This document shows, in pieces, positions 55,906 to 64,000 of a stretch of DNA of 64,000 bases (position 1 is the stretch's first letter; the number at the start of each line of letters is the position of its first letter). Position numbers and translations under genes: made by a program. Origin of the DNA: Alteribacter populi (GTDB lineage: Bacteria; Bacillota; Bacilli; Bacillales; Salisediminibacteriaceae); assembly GCF_002352765.1 (NCBI RefSeq), contig NZ_KZ293963.1, forward strand, positions 3,250,559 to 3,314,558, read 5' to 3'. A model generated the notes under the pieces. The model searched no databases and was not told the origin of the DNA. It saw only the letters and a program-made list of their open reading frames with translations.

Positions 55906-55939
55906 AAAATATCGGCAGAAGCTAAGATTGTTCTTAATA
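55906..55939. repeat. Dispersed 41-bp repeat, diverged copy 3 (right half)
   Basis: ATCGGCAGAAGCTAAGATTG followed by TTCTTAATA parallels CGGCGGAAGCTAACTCTGTT-TTTAATA at 2798-2823. Confidence 0.45.
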
Positions 55940-56019
55940 AAACGTCACTACTCTGCGCAGTGCAGATTGTGAACTGATGGTGTACAATAATAGGAAAGAG
56001 AAAGAAAGGAGATTTTCGG

Positions 56020-56502
56020 TTGGGGTCATTTACACACTTTAATGAACAAGGAAGAGCAAAGATGGTCGACATCTCTGACAAAGAAGAAACGATCCGTACG
56101 GCAATCGCTCGCTCGGGAGTGATTGTAAACAAGGACATTTACGACAGTATACAAAAAGGCACCATGAAAAAAGGCGATGTCCTCGCTGTTGCTCAAGTGG
56201 CAGGCGTCATGGCTGCAAAAAACACATCTCAGTGGATTCCGATGTGCCACCCGTTAGCTTTATCTGGCGTGGATATTCACTTTGAGTGGGAAGCAAAAGA
56301 AGAGTACAAGCTCCACATCGAGGTGCAGGTGAAAACGAAAGGGAGTACAGGGGTAGAAATGGAAGCGCTAACAGCCGCATCAGCTACTGCGTTAACCGTT
56401 TATGATATGTGCAAAGCTCTTGATAAAGGGATGGTCATTATGGCTACCTACCTTGCTGAAAAAACAGGTGGCAAAAATGGTGATTACATACGCAAAGAGT
56501 AA
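56020..56502 (+). CDS. moaC: Cyclic pyranopterin monophosphate synthase MoaC
   Basis: Second step of molybdenum cofactor synthesis. 160 residues. KGDVLAVAQVAGVMAAKNTS, IPMCHPLALSG and GVEMEALTAASATALTVYDMCKA (abridged) are the family's active-site segments. TTG 56020 is 8 nt after AAAGGAG. No other moa gene is in the window; ydiF-moaC-rex order is as in B. subtilis. Confidence 0.94.
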   Translation: MGSFTHFNEQGRAKMVDISDKEETIRTAIARSGVIVNKDIYDSIQKGTMKKGDVLAVAQVAGVMAAKNTSQWIPMCHPLALSGVDIHFEWEAKEEYKLHIEVQVKTKGSTGVEMEALTAASATALTVYDMCKALDKGMVIMATYLAEKTGGKNGDYIRKE

Positions 56503-56528
56503 GCGAGCTTGTGAGCTTCGTTAAAGTG

Positions 56529-56802
56529 CGTGTTCAAAAAGGAGCATAAAAAAGTGCTGAGTAGGTCGAAGCGGTGAAGTTTTCGAGCACCAGAGCGACG
56601 AGCAAGACATCGTAGTAATCACTACAAGCTGTCTCGACGGATACTCTTCGTAGCTTATGTAATACGTGAGGAGCGAGAAACAAGCCAACGAGCTTCCCCG
56701 AGGATGGGGTGACTCCTGCGTTCGCCACAGGACGTGGCGGTATTTAGCAGAAGATCCTATTCTATGACAGCTATTTTTAGCGTGCTTTTTGAACATCCTC
56801 TT
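56529..56802 (+). mobile_element. MITE-like element, longest copy
   Basis: 274 bp, ends GTGTTCAAAAAGGAGCATAA and CTTTTTGAACATCCTCT. Its interior matches 7264-7480 in reverse (GGATGGGGTGACTCCTG, GTTCGCCACAGGACG, TAATACGTGAGGAGCGA). It contains short inverted repeats but no transposase gene. Lies between moaC and rex, ending 77 bp before the rex start. Confidence 0.85.
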
Positions 56803-56878
56803 AAGCGTTAAGATAGAAGCTTCCGTAGGATTAACGGTGGTGCCATTTTCATAAGTGAACAAAGATTGGAGGCGAATG

Positions 56879-57517
56879 ATGGATAATATCGATCAAACGA
56901 AAATTCCACAAGCAACGGCCAAACGTTTGCCGTTATATTATCGATTTCTTGAAAGCTTGCAGCTGTCAGGAAAACACAGAGTGTCGTCATCAGAGTTAAG
57001 TGAAGCGGTGAAAGTAGATTCAGCAACCATCCGCAGAGACTTTTCTTACTTTGGCGCATTAGGCAAGAAAGGGTACGGTTATAATGTCAATTATCTTCTC
57101 TCCTTTTTCCGGAAAACTCTCGACCAAGATGAAGTGACAAGAGTAACGCTTGTTGGCGTCGGTAACTTAGGAACTGCCTTTTTAAACTACAATTTTACAA
57201 AAAGCAATAATACATTAATTGAAATGGCATTCGATGTAGACGAAGGTAAAGTAGGGCAAGAAGTTGGAAACGTTCCCATTTATCATTTGGATGATTTTAA
57301 AGAAAAAGTCGATTCTGGTGTGGAGGTAGCAATTTTAACGGTTCCATCTCAAGCGGCACAAAACATTGCTGATCAAATTGTTGAATCTGGAATTAAAGGA
57401 ATTTTGAATTTCACTCCAGCGCGCCTCTCCGTCCCAGATGACGTGCGCGTTCACCATATTGATCTCTCAGTGGAACTGCAATCACTTATTTACTTCTTAA
57501 AGCATTATCCGTTATAA
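56879..57517 (+). CDS. rex: Redox-sensing transcriptional repressor Rex
   Basis: 212 residues. The N-terminal winged helix (AKRLPLYYRFL, RVSSSELSEAVKVDSATIRRDFSYFG, abridged) precedes a Rossmann NAD(H) domain (VTLVGVGNLGTAFL) and a C-terminal domain-swap helix. It senses the NADH/NAD ratio and typically represses cytochrome bd and fermentation genes. ATG 56879 is 6 nt after GGAGG. B. subtilis Rex has 215 residues. I did not find a convincing Rex box before the cydAB genes here. Confidence 0.95.
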   Translation: MDNIDQTKIPQATAKRLPLYYRFLESLQLSGKHRVSSSELSEAVKVDSATIRRDFSYFGALGKKGYGYNVNYLLSFFRKTLDQDEVTRVTLVGVGNLGTAFLNYNFTKSNNTLIEMAFDVDEGKVGQEVGNVPIYHLDDFKEKVDSGVEVAILTVPSQAAQNIADQIVESGIKGILNFTPARLSVPDDVRVHHIDLSVELQSLIYFLKHYPL

Positions 57518-57526
57518 CACTGCATC

Positions 57527-57555
57527 CAAGCTGTCTCTCTAGGCAGCTTGTTTTG
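57527..57555 (+). terminator. rex terminator
   Basis: CAAGCTG (57527-57533)/CAGCTTG (57544-57550) followed by TTTTG. Confidence 0.75.
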
Positions 57556-57635
57556 TATTTTAAGAGTGGTTCCATTGTGATACCGTAGTAGCACTTGCCA
57601 CGTAGTTTCTCCATGCATGGGCTGGCTTTTCATGG

Positions 57636-57671
57636 TATAGTAGAAAGAGGATGTTTCGAGAGTCGAAACAT
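57636..57671 (+). promoter_or_regulatory. MFS promoter -10 with perfect palindromic operator
   Basis: TATAGT (57636-57641) is followed by ATGTTTCGA-GAG-TCGAAACAT (57651-57671), a perfect 9-bp inverted repeat over the expected transcription start. This layout suits a TetR- or MarR-type repressor. No regulator gene is adjacent. Confidence 0.7.
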
Positions 57672-57738
57672 GATTACTGATGTCAAATGAATGCTAAGAA
57701 ACTCTATTTAAGATAGACATAAAGCAGGTGAACCGCAA

Positions 57739-59160
57739 GTGGCAAAAATTCCGCAAAAATGGCTTGTCCTTATATCGGTTTTATTAGGAACGTTTACAGT
57801 TATCTTAAACAACAGTATGTTAAACCCGGGGATTCCTCACCTAATGGACGTCTTTAACGCCGACGCCGTATCCACGGGATGGGTGATTACGATTTTCATG
57901 GTTACGATGGGAATGACGATGCCCCTAACCGGTTATTTAGGTGATAAGTTTGGTAAAAAAAACCTCTATTTATTCGGGATGATCCTCTTTCTCCTTGGCT
58001 CTCTTTTAGGCTCTCTTTCTTGGAATCTATCATCACTTATTTTTTTCCGAGGGCTTCAAGGTGTTGGTGGTGGATTCATCATGCCTTTATCCATGGCGTT
58101 TATCTTCGAAGTGTTCCCGCGAAAGGAACGAGGAATGGCGACAGGGGTATGGGGAATTGCAGCGATGATGGCACCAACGATTGGCCCGACACTCGGTGGG
58201 TTTATTATTGAGCTAGGGACTTGGCAATGGTTGTTCCTATGTAACATTCCAACGGGATTGTTAGGCCTGACCTTCTCAGTAATGTACTTAAAGCCAACCG
58301 CCCGTACTGCCAATATTACCTTTGATCGCAGCGGTTTTCTTACTGTTACCTTTGGGGTAGGCGCCATTCTTTTAGCGCTAGGAAGGATTAGCGAGCTTGC
58401 TCACTTACAGGATCCGCTCAATATTGCGCTGCTTCTCGGAGGGCTTGTCTCACTCTTTGTTTTCGTGAAAATAGAAAATCGCAAAGAACAGCCACTACTG
58501 GACTTGTCGATTTTTAAAATAAAAGCTTACACGATCAGTGTCTGGGTGTCGATTATTAGTTCGATCGGCTTGTTTGGCGGGATATTCTTACTGCCACTTC
58601 TCGTTCAAAACGTCTATGGTTATGGTGCGATTATGACCGGCCTCGTATTTTTGCCATCGGCTCTCCTTACCGGGGTTTTTATGACGGTCGGTGGTCGAAT
58701 CCTTGATCGCAAAGGACCATCAGGTGTGGTTACGTTTGGATTGCTTTTTTCTACTGTAGGAACGGTCTTTTTAGGCTTTATCAACATGGAAACAGGTCTT
58801 TGGGTGTTATTTTTATTAAACGCGATCCGTGGTATCGGAATGGGCCTCAGTACGATGCCGGCAACAACATCGGGCATGAATGCGATCCCCGAACGGTTTA
58901 TTTCCAGGGGATCCGCGATGAATAACGTGTTAAGACAAATGAGTTCAGCCTTAGGGATTGTCTTTATGAGTGTGTATTTTGAAGTGCGCCGTGCACAAGT
59001 AATGGCCGCAAACGGAATGGCTGTAGAAGAAGCGAGCCTCCAAGCGATTACCGAAGGCTTCCTCGTTATCTCCTTCTTCATGCTGATTTCGATCCCAGCA
59101 GGATGGTTATTAGGTAAAGAGGTGAAAAAACAGGAGGAACGTGAACATGCGGCGTCGTAG
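57739..59160 (+). CDS. MFS transporter, DHA2 (14-helix) drug-efflux type
   Basis: 473 residues, about 14 helices. Motif A-like GYLGDKFGKKNLYLFG between helices 2 and 3, and motif C-like WGIAAMMAPTIGPTLGGFI in helix 5, mark proton-coupled antiporters such as EmrB/QacA/LmrB. Substrate unknown. GTG 57739 with AGGTGA 8 nt upstream. The palindromic operator before it suggests inducible efflux. In B. subtilis tatAy-tatCy occupy this place between rex and ydiK. Confidence 0.87.
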   Translation: MAKIPQKWLVLISVLLGTFTVILNNSMLNPGIPHLMDVFNADAVSTGWVITIFMVTMGMTMPLTGYLGDKFGKKNLYLFGMILFLLGSLLGSLSWNLSSLIFFRGLQGVGGGFIMPLSMAFIFEVFPRKERGMATGVWGIAAMMAPTIGPTLGGFIIELGTWQWLFLCNIPTGLLGLTFSVMYLKPTARTANITFDRSGFLTVTFGVGAILLALGRISELAHLQDPLNIALLLGGLVSLFVFVKIENRKEQPLLDLSIFKIKAYTISVWVSIISSIGLFGGIFLLPLLVQNVYGYGAIMTGLVFLPSALLTGVFMTVGGRILDRKGPSGVVTFGLLFSTVGTVFLGFINMETGLWVLFLLNAIRGIGMGLSTMPATTSGMNAIPERFISRGSAMNNVLRQMSSALGIVFMSVYFEVRRAQVMAANGMAVEEASLQAITEGFLVISFFMLISIPAGWLLGKEVKKQEEREHAAS

Positions 59161-59178
59161 GAATATATAAAGTGGAAA

Positions 59179-59216
59179 AAAAGCAGTGCTACCATCGATT
59201 TGGCGGCACTGCTTTT
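59179..59216. terminator. Convergent terminator MFS/ydiK
   Basis: AAAAGCAGTGC (59179-59189)/GCACTGCTTTT (59206-59216). Confidence 0.88.
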
Positions 59217-59219
59217 CAT

Positions 59220-59417
59220 TTAATCTGATTTGTTCTTCTTTTTAATCATTGAAAAGAAGCGGAAGGCGATTACGTAATCAATGGTAGCGACGACCATAAG
59301 GATAATGGTAAGGAAATCCCAACCGTCTGTTCTTGCGTTTTGCTGAGTGGCAAGAAAAAGGAACAGAGTGGCAATGAGAAAGTAAAGAATTGCCCAAAAC
59401 TTAGGTGACTGACGCAT
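59220..59417 (-). CDS. ydiK: YdiK-like two-helix membrane protein
   Basis: 65 residues with two membrane helices (FWAILYFLIATLFLFLAT and FLTIILMVVATIDYVIAFRFF) and a Lys-rich C-terminus. It resembles B. subtilis YdiK (63 residues), always paired with YdiL. Function unknown. Its ATG overlaps the ydiL stop (TAATG). Confidence 0.8.
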   Translation of the reverse strand: MRQSPKFWAILYFLIATLFLFLATQQNARTDGWDFLTIILMVVATIDYVIAFRFFSMIKKKNKSD

Positions 59418-60157
59418 TATAGTAATCCTCCAATAACTGTGATGATCGCTTGTAAATCAATGGCTTGCTGTTCTTGCAATTCAATAATTTTTTCGATTTC
59501 TTCTCTAAATACGACTTGGACAAGCATAACAAACCCATTGATACCAGCATGAGCAATAATTGGTACGATGATGCGTTTCGTTTTTAAATAAAGATAGGAA
59601 AACGTAATTCCCATAATTAAGTATACGAGAATGTTTTCGAAATCCATATGGACGACCGCGAATAAAAACCCACTTCCAAGGGCGCCGATCCAAAATCCAA
59701 ACCGGCGGTACAAACTTCCGAAAATGACTTGGCGGAAGACGATTTCTTCCATTACCGGAGCGAAAACAGCAACAGCAATCGCCATCAACGGTACCGCAGT
59801 GGCAATGTTGACGATTTGATCGGTATTTTCAGATCCAGGTTCAATACCTAGAAGGTTCATTTGAATAAGGTTGGCGACAATTTGTGCACCAAACGCCATA
59901 AAAATACCAATAAATGACCAGAGAGCCGCTTCCCCGACAGGTGATTTTTCTCGAAAATCTCCATCCCTTTTCAAGCTCCTGTAGCTTAGCCAAGAGATGA
60001 TGATCGTTCCGAGTGAGAATCCTGCTAATATTGAGTAGCCTTGCAGTTCATCCATGGATTCAGCAATACCCATTCCACTAATAAGCGGAATGAATAGGAG
60101 TGGAGATAATTGCACAAGTACAAAGGCAAGTAAAATAAGCCAATATCGTTTTGTCAC
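59417..60157 (-). CDS. ydiL: CPBP-family intramembrane metalloprotease YdiL
   Basis: 246 residues from GTG 60157, 8 nt after AAAGGAG; in-frame sequence further upstream has no better start. B. subtilis YdiL has 244. CAAX-protease/bacteriocin-processing (ABI) motifs are EEIVFRQVIFGSLYRRFG (EExxxR), FAVVHMDF and IIAHAGINGFV, which supply the Glu/His active site. About seven helices. Substrate unknown. Operon with ydiK. Confidence 0.88.
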   Translation of the reverse strand: MTKRYWLILLAFVLVQLSPLLFIPLISGMGIAESMDELQGYSILAGFSLGTIIISWLSYRSLKRDGDFREKSPVGEAALWSFIGIFMAFGAQIVANLIQMNLLGIEPGSENTDQIVNIATAVPLMAIAVAVFAPVMEEIVFRQVIFGSLYRRFGFWIGALGSGFLFAVVHMDFENILVYLIMGITFSYLYLKTKRIIVPIIAHAGINGFVMLVQVVFREEIEKIIELQEQQAIDLQAIITVIGGLL

Positions 60158-60194
60158 ACTGATGTCTCCTTTATATCTTTGATCTTTATGTGCC

Positions 60195-60318
60195 GTATTC
60201 AAAGAGGAGGACAAAAAGAGCGGTGAAAAAAATTGGAGCGCGGTCGACTAAAAAGCTTCAGGATTATGGTCCTTTGCGTTGTGACAGCTATTTTCCGACA
60301 CCTTTTGACATCGTCTTT
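60195..60318 (+). mobile_element. MITE-like element, degraded copy
   Basis: ATTCAAAGAGGAGGACAAAAAGAGC resembles the left end (abridged: TTCAAA-GAGGAG-AAAAAGAGC), and GTGACAGCTATTTTCCGACA with CCTTTTGACATCGTCTT the right end. Confidence 0.6.
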
Positions 60319-60544
60319 AACCAGCAAAATTTTGTTTTCGTAACGATTCATATTGTACCATAGAGTGATATAGAACAAGAAAGAGAACGATTTGGTGACT
60401 TGGCATGGAAAAGGGGAAGTGTAACGAAAAATTACCCGACTCCATACAAGTATAGTTTCGGTTAAGAACGTCGATAGTATTTATTGGTGCATGACGATAA
60501 GTGGAGTCAAGAGAAAAAATTGCAAGAAAAGTAAGGGAAAAGGG

Positions 60545-60610
60545 TTGCAAAAAAAATCTGATTTTATTATTATTATAATTGTGTTAGCACTCAGTTAGGT
60601 CGAGTGCTAA
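60545..60610 (+). promoter_or_regulatory. groESL promoter and CIRCE operator
   Basis: TTGCAA (60545-60550), 17 bp, TATTAT (60568-60573), then a perfect CIRCE, TTAGCACTC-N9-GAGTGCTAA (60584-60610). HrcA represses here until heat shock. Confidence 0.96.
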
Positions 60611-60688
60611 TAAACATAGAATACAATCCGCGCAGATCGAGTCCTTTGGCTTGAGATGTCGCAAATACATTTAAGGAGGGTGTTTTCC

Positions 60689-60973
60689 TTGTTAAAACCT
60701 TTAGGAGATCGCATTGTCATTGAATTGGTAGAGCAAGAGGAAAAAACGGCTAGCGGGATCGTACTTCCGGATTCTGCAAAGGAAAAGCCACAAGAAGGAA
60801 AAGTTGTTGCTGCAGGTAACGGCCGCGTTACAGACAACGGAGAGCGTGTTGCTCTAGAAGTTAAAGAAGGCGACAACGTCATCTTCTCTAAGTATTCTGG
60901 CACTGAAGTGAAATACGGTGGAAAAGAATATTTAGTCCTTCGTGAAAGCGACGTTCTAGCAGTAATCGGCTAA
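60689..60973 (+). CDS. groES: Co-chaperonin GroES
   Basis: 94 residues, the lid of the GroEL folding chamber. MLKPLGDRIVIE at the start, mobile loop EKTASGIVLPDSAKEKPQEG, and C-terminal YLVLRESDVLAVIG. TTG 60689 is 9 nt after AAGGAGG and gives the exact B. subtilis length. Separated from groEL by 144 bp that include a MITE-like insertion. Confidence 0.97.
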   Translation: MLKPLGDRIVIELVEQEEKTASGIVLPDSAKEKPQEGKVVAAGNGRVTDNGERVALEVKEGDNVIFSKYSGTEVKYGGKEYLVLRESDVLAVIG

Positions 60974-61027
60974 GTTTTTTGCGGATCGAAAATAAACAAT
61001 AGGCATCAAGTGCCTACATATTAAATG

Positions 61028-61092
61028 TGTGTTCAAAAATAAGCGCGGAGAGATTGGAAAGCTATTTTTCCCGAACTTTTTGAACATCATCT
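61028..61092 (+). mobile_element. MITE-like element between groES and groEL
   Basis: 65 bp: GTGTGTTCAAAAATAAGCGC at the left, and GAAAGCTATTTTTCCCG plus AACTTTTTGAACATCATCT at the right. The ends can pair to form a stem in the groES-groEL mRNA just upstream of the groEL ribosome-binding site. Confidence 0.78.
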
Positions 61093-61117
61093 ATTAAAAC
61101 TAGGAGGTAGATTAAGC

Positions 61118-62758
61118 ATGGCTAAAGATATTAAATTTAGTGAAGACGCTCGTCGCGCAATGATGCGCGGTGTTGATGCACTTGCAGATGCGGTAAAAGT
61201 AACACTTGGACCAAAAGGACGTAACGTCGTTCTTGAGAAAAAATTCGGTTCTCCGCTCATTACAAATGACGGTGTAACAATCGCAAAAGAAATTGAACTT
61301 GAAGACAACTTTGAAGACATGGGTGCAAAGCTCGTATCTGAAGTTGCAAGCAAAACAAACGACATCGCTGGTGACGGTACAACAACAGCAACCGTTCTTG
61401 CTCAAGCGATGATCGCTGAAGGTCTTAAAAACGTTACTTCCGGTGCGAACCCAATGGTGATTCGTAAAGGGATTGAAAAAGCAACAAAAGTAGCAGTTGA
61501 AGAGCTTAAATCCATCTCTGAACCAATCGAAAGCAAAGAATCTATTGCTCAAGTAGCAGCAATTTCTGCTGCTGACGATGAAGTGGGTCAACTGATTGCA
61601 GAAGCAATGGAGCGCGTTGGAAACGACGGCGTTATCACTGTTGAAGAATCTAAAGGCTTCTCTACTGAACTAGAAGTCGTAGAAGGAATGCAGTTCGACC
61701 GTGGATATGCTTCTCCTTACATGGTTACTGACTCCGATAAAATGGAAGCAGTCCTTGAAGACCCATACATCTTAATCACTGACAAGAAGATCGGAAACAT
61801 CCAAGAAGTTCTTCCTGTCCTTGAGCAAGTTGTCCAACAAGGTAAGCCAATCTTGATCATTGCTGAAGACGTTGAAGGTGAAGCTCTTGCAACACTTGTT
61901 GTGAACAAGCTTCGCGGTACATTCAACGCCGTAGCGGTTAAAGCTCCTGGCTTTGGTGACCGTCGTAAATCAATGCTTGAAGACATCGCAACACTAACAG
62001 GCGGTGAAGTAATCACAGAAGATCTCGGTCTTGACCTTAAATCTGCAAGCATCACTCAACTAGGTCGCGCTTCAAAAGTTGTTGTAACAAAAGACAACAC
62101 AACAGTCGTTGACGGAAACGGTGAAGCTGCAGAAATCTCAAACCGCGTAAACCAAATCAAAGCTCAGCTTGAAGAAACAACGTCTGAGTTCGATAAAGAA
62201 AAACTACAAGAGCGCCTTGCTAAACTAGCTGGTGGTGTAGCAGTGGTTAAAGTTGGTGCTGCTACTGAAACAGAACTTAAAGAGCGCAAACTACGTATCG
62301 AAGACGCCCTCAACTCTACTCGCGCAGCAGTAGAAGAAGGTATCGTTTCCGGTGGTGGTACAGCACTCGTTAACGTCATCAACGCTGTTAAAGCAGTTGA
62401 CGCACTAGGTGACGAAGCAACAGGTGTAAACATCGTTCTTCGCTCCCTAGAAGAGCCAGTTCGTCAAATCGCGCACAACGCTGGACTAGAAGGCTCTATC
62501 ATCGTTGAGCGTCTAAAAGGCGAAGCAGTTGGCATCGGATTCAACGCTGCTAACGGCGACTATGTAAACATGGTAGAAGCAGGAATCGTTGACCCAACGA
62601 AGGTTACACGTTCTGCCCTACAAAACGCAGCATCTGTTGCGGCTATGTTCCTAACAACAGAAGCAGTCATCGCAGACCAGCCAGACGAAGATGGCGGCGG
62701 CGCTGGCGGCGGCATGCCTGACATGGGCGGCATGGGTGGAATGGGCGGCATGATGTAA
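61118..62758 (+). CDS. groEL: Chaperonin GroEL
   Basis: 546 residues, 60-kDa chaperonin forming the ATP-driven folding chamber. ATP site AGDGTTTATVLAQ (with catalytic Asp), apical and equatorial segments VKAPGFGDRRKSMLEDIA and AAVEEGIVSGGG, and the Gly/Met-rich tail GGMPDMGGMGGMGGMM are seen. AGGAGG lies 10 nt before the ATG. Codon use looks highly adapted. Confidence 0.98.
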   Translation: MAKDIKFSEDARRAMMRGVDALADAVKVTLGPKGRNVVLEKKFGSPLITNDGVTIAKEIELEDNFEDMGAKLVSEVASKTNDIAGDGTTTATVLAQAMIAEGLKNVTSGANPMVIRKGIEKATKVAVEELKSISEPIESKESIAQVAAISAADDEVGQLIAEAMERVGNDGVITVEESKGFSTELEVVEGMQFDRGYASPYMVTDSDKMEAVLEDPYILITDKKIGNIQEVLPVLEQVVQQGKPILIIAEDVEGEALATLVVNKLRGTFNAVAVKAPGFGDRRKSMLEDIATLTGGEVITEDLGLDLKSASITQLGRASKVVVTKDNTTVVDGNGEAAEISNRVNQIKAQLEETTSEFDKEKLQERLAKLAGGVAVVKVGAATETELKERKLRIEDALNSTRAAVEEGIVSGGGTALVNVINAVKAVDALGDEATGVNIVLRSLEEPVRQIAHNAGLEGSIIVERLKGEAVGIGFNAANGDYVNMVEAGIVDPTKVTRSALQNAASVAAMFLTTEAVIADQPDEDGGGAGGGMPDMGGMGGMGGMM

Positions 62759-62772
62759 TCATGCCCCCATGG

Positions 62773-62792
62773 CCCTTGATATCAAGGGTTTT
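62773..62792 (+). terminator. groESL terminator, possible attachment-site edge
   Basis: CCCTTGAT (62773-62780)/ATCAAGGG (62781-62788) followed by TTTT. It is the only hairpin between groEL and the integrase fragment. Confidence 0.65.
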
Positions 62793-62813
62793 GCTTCATC
62801 CCTACAGTCAAAA

Positions 62814-62832
62814 TGACATACTTTTGACATAC
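62814..62832. repeat. Direct TGACATAC repeats beside the integrase
   Basis: TGACATAC at 62814-62821 and 62825-62832, 11 bp apart (one helical turn). Candidate integrase arm-type sites. No attachment core could be defined because the other end is outside the window. Confidence 0.45.
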
Positions 62833-62847
62833 CTGGCGGGGAAAACA

Positions 62848-64000
62848 CTATAAATCTAATGAGCCTCTCATAAGTTCACTGAACTTTTGGGAGGCTTTTT
62901 CTTCCATGTTTTCAGTAATATGCGCGTATATATTCATAGTTGTGTTTATGTCTCCATGACCTAATCGTTGCTGAATTTCCTTAACTCCTACTCCTGCTTC
63001 AATTAATAGAGAGGTGTGGGTGTGGCGTAAGGAGTGAGGGGTAAGTTCCTTATCGATACCACTAATTTTTAATAAACGTCTCATATGGGTGTTTACGGTC
63101 TTTAAGAATTCAGGGTATCCAAGGTTCTTAGCTTCCTTAGCAAAAACAAAATCCAGTTGAGTATATTCGTTCTTCATTTTTTCAATGAGATCATCCTGAT
63201 GTTCTTTGTGTTTTTTGAGGACCTCCATAACTCCAGCGTCCATTTTTAGCGTTCTTATTGATCCTTTAGTTTTAGGGGTCAATAATTGATATTCTTTTGT
63301 ACTATTGTTGGGGTTGTAATAAGTTTTGGTTACTCTTAAGGTTTTTTTATCCATATCTATATCCGACCATTTTAATGCGATTAGTTCACCTACTCGTAAC
63401 CCACTATAAGCAAGTGTCAAAAACATGGGGTAGTCTTTATCAATACCACTTTCCTTGGCAGCATTAAAAAACGAATAAGTTCTTCTTTTTCCATAAATTT
63501 AATTTCACCTTTACTGCTTTCTACCTCCTCAACGGTTTCCACTTTGCGTGGAATTTTTGCAAAGTCGCAAGGACTGTCCTTAATTATGTTAAATTCCACA
63601 GCTTTCCTAAAAACCATTCTCCCTGTTGCATGAATACCATCCAAAGTATTAAACGCATAGCCTGCATTATGCAGCGAAGCAAGCATGGCTTGATACTGTT
63701 TGCGCGTGATATCTTTTATTTTTTTATCTCCAAAAAATCTATTTAAGTGATCCAAGTTTTGCTGTCGGTTTCTCACAGAACTAATTTTAGCGGTTTCACG
63801 ATAAGTATTAATCCACTCTACAGTAAATTCTTGAAAGGTAATATTCTGTTCTTGAACATATGTGTTTTCATATACTTCCTTTTCTACTTCAACTGCAGCC
63901 ATCTGAGCTTCCTTTTTAGTCTTAAACCCTCCTTTAGATGTGAATTTCTTTTTCCCGGTGGATGGATCTATACCGGTATATATTTGAAAGTACCATCTAC
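62848..64000 (-). pseudogene. Tyrosine recombinase/phage-type integrase, frameshifted and cut by the window edge
   Basis: Reading leftward from the edge, frame 1 runs RWYFQIYTGIDPSTGKKKF, then an AP2-like arm-binding segment (GFKTKKEA) and a SAM-like core-binding domain. It leaves frame near 63467 (FLM-LPRKVV). The expected NAAKESGIDKDYPMFLTLAYSG appears one frame over and continues as the catalytic domain to the stop at 62848. Catalytic residues are all present: Arg in SGLRVGEL, Lys in TPKTKGSIRTLK, HSLRHTH, GHGDINTT and Tyr in MNIYAHIT. A 1-bp loss in the TTTTTTAA run explains the break; sequencing error is the alternative. Marks the edge of an integrated element. Confidence 0.85.

Noticed and set aside
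58620..59219. 199-codon minus-strand frame opposite the MFS gene
   Set aside because: It is antisense shadow coding with no ribosome-binding site and overlaps the well-supported transporter completely.

Overview
The window is a chromosomal segment from a low-to-moderate GC Gram-positive bacterium of the Bacillaceae. The evidence is gene content and order. A block matching Bacillus subtilis ydcA-acpS-ydcC-alr-ndoAI-ndoA-rsbRSTUVW-sigB-rsbX-tex-cmpA-ydcK-tRNAs is followed by an rRNA operon and then a block matching thiL-tsaE-tsaB-rimI-tsaD-ydiF-moaC-rex-ydiK-ydiL-groES-groEL. Sporulation-linked genes (cmpA, ydcC, a GerMN lipoprotein) point to an endospore former. Acidic, Glu/Asp-rich exported segments and the wider gene set would suit a salt- or alkali-adapted genus, but I cannot name the genus.

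Layout. 1-7.5 kb: metal resistance, with a copper P-type ATPase behind a CsoR-like operator, an AbrB-like protein, a His-tailed membrane protein, and a cadC-cadA pair. 7.5-10.7 kb: GerMN lipoprotein, a 30-residue membrane peptide, and the ECF sigma factor/anti-sigma pair sigX-rsiX. 11.2-18.1 kb: arginine/ornithine/proline catabolism (rocR divergent from rocA-rocD-putB-rocF) with a sigma-54 promoter and RocR sites. 18.3-24.3 kb: a frameshifted zinc-finger membrane gene, cytochrome bd-type oxidase cydAB, and a Fur-controlled iron ABC transporter. 24.3-38.7 kb: the ydcA-ydcK block, including a decayed NAD(P)HX-repair gene, the MazEF-type module and the complete sigma-B stressosome/partner-switch operon. 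38.7-45.3 kb: eleven tRNA genes, then 16S-23S-5S. 45.5-62.8 kb: a Cys/Met PLP enzyme, the t6A genes, a DnaA-box cluster, a large uncharacterised membrane protein, ABC-F, moaC, rex, a drug-type MFS transporter, ydiKL and groESL under a perfect CIRCE. 62.8-64 kb: the edge of an integrated element carrying a frameshifted tyrosine integrase.

The most unusual feature is repeat density. A MITE-like element with ends TGTTCAAAAAG/CTTTTTGAACA occurs about nine times in 64 kb. One copy lies inside the 5' leader of cadC and another between groES and groEL. Other repeats are a palindromic GGGGTC/GGGGAC family (one copy supplies the C-terminus of the AbrB-like protein), a 41-bp dispersed repeat, two 21-bp-phased minisatellites, and the common Bacillaceae CGCTTTCCGC and GTGTCTAGCTCC repeats. 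The rRNA genes carry substitutions at several positions that are normally near-universal. This is either a divergent rrn copy or consensus error.
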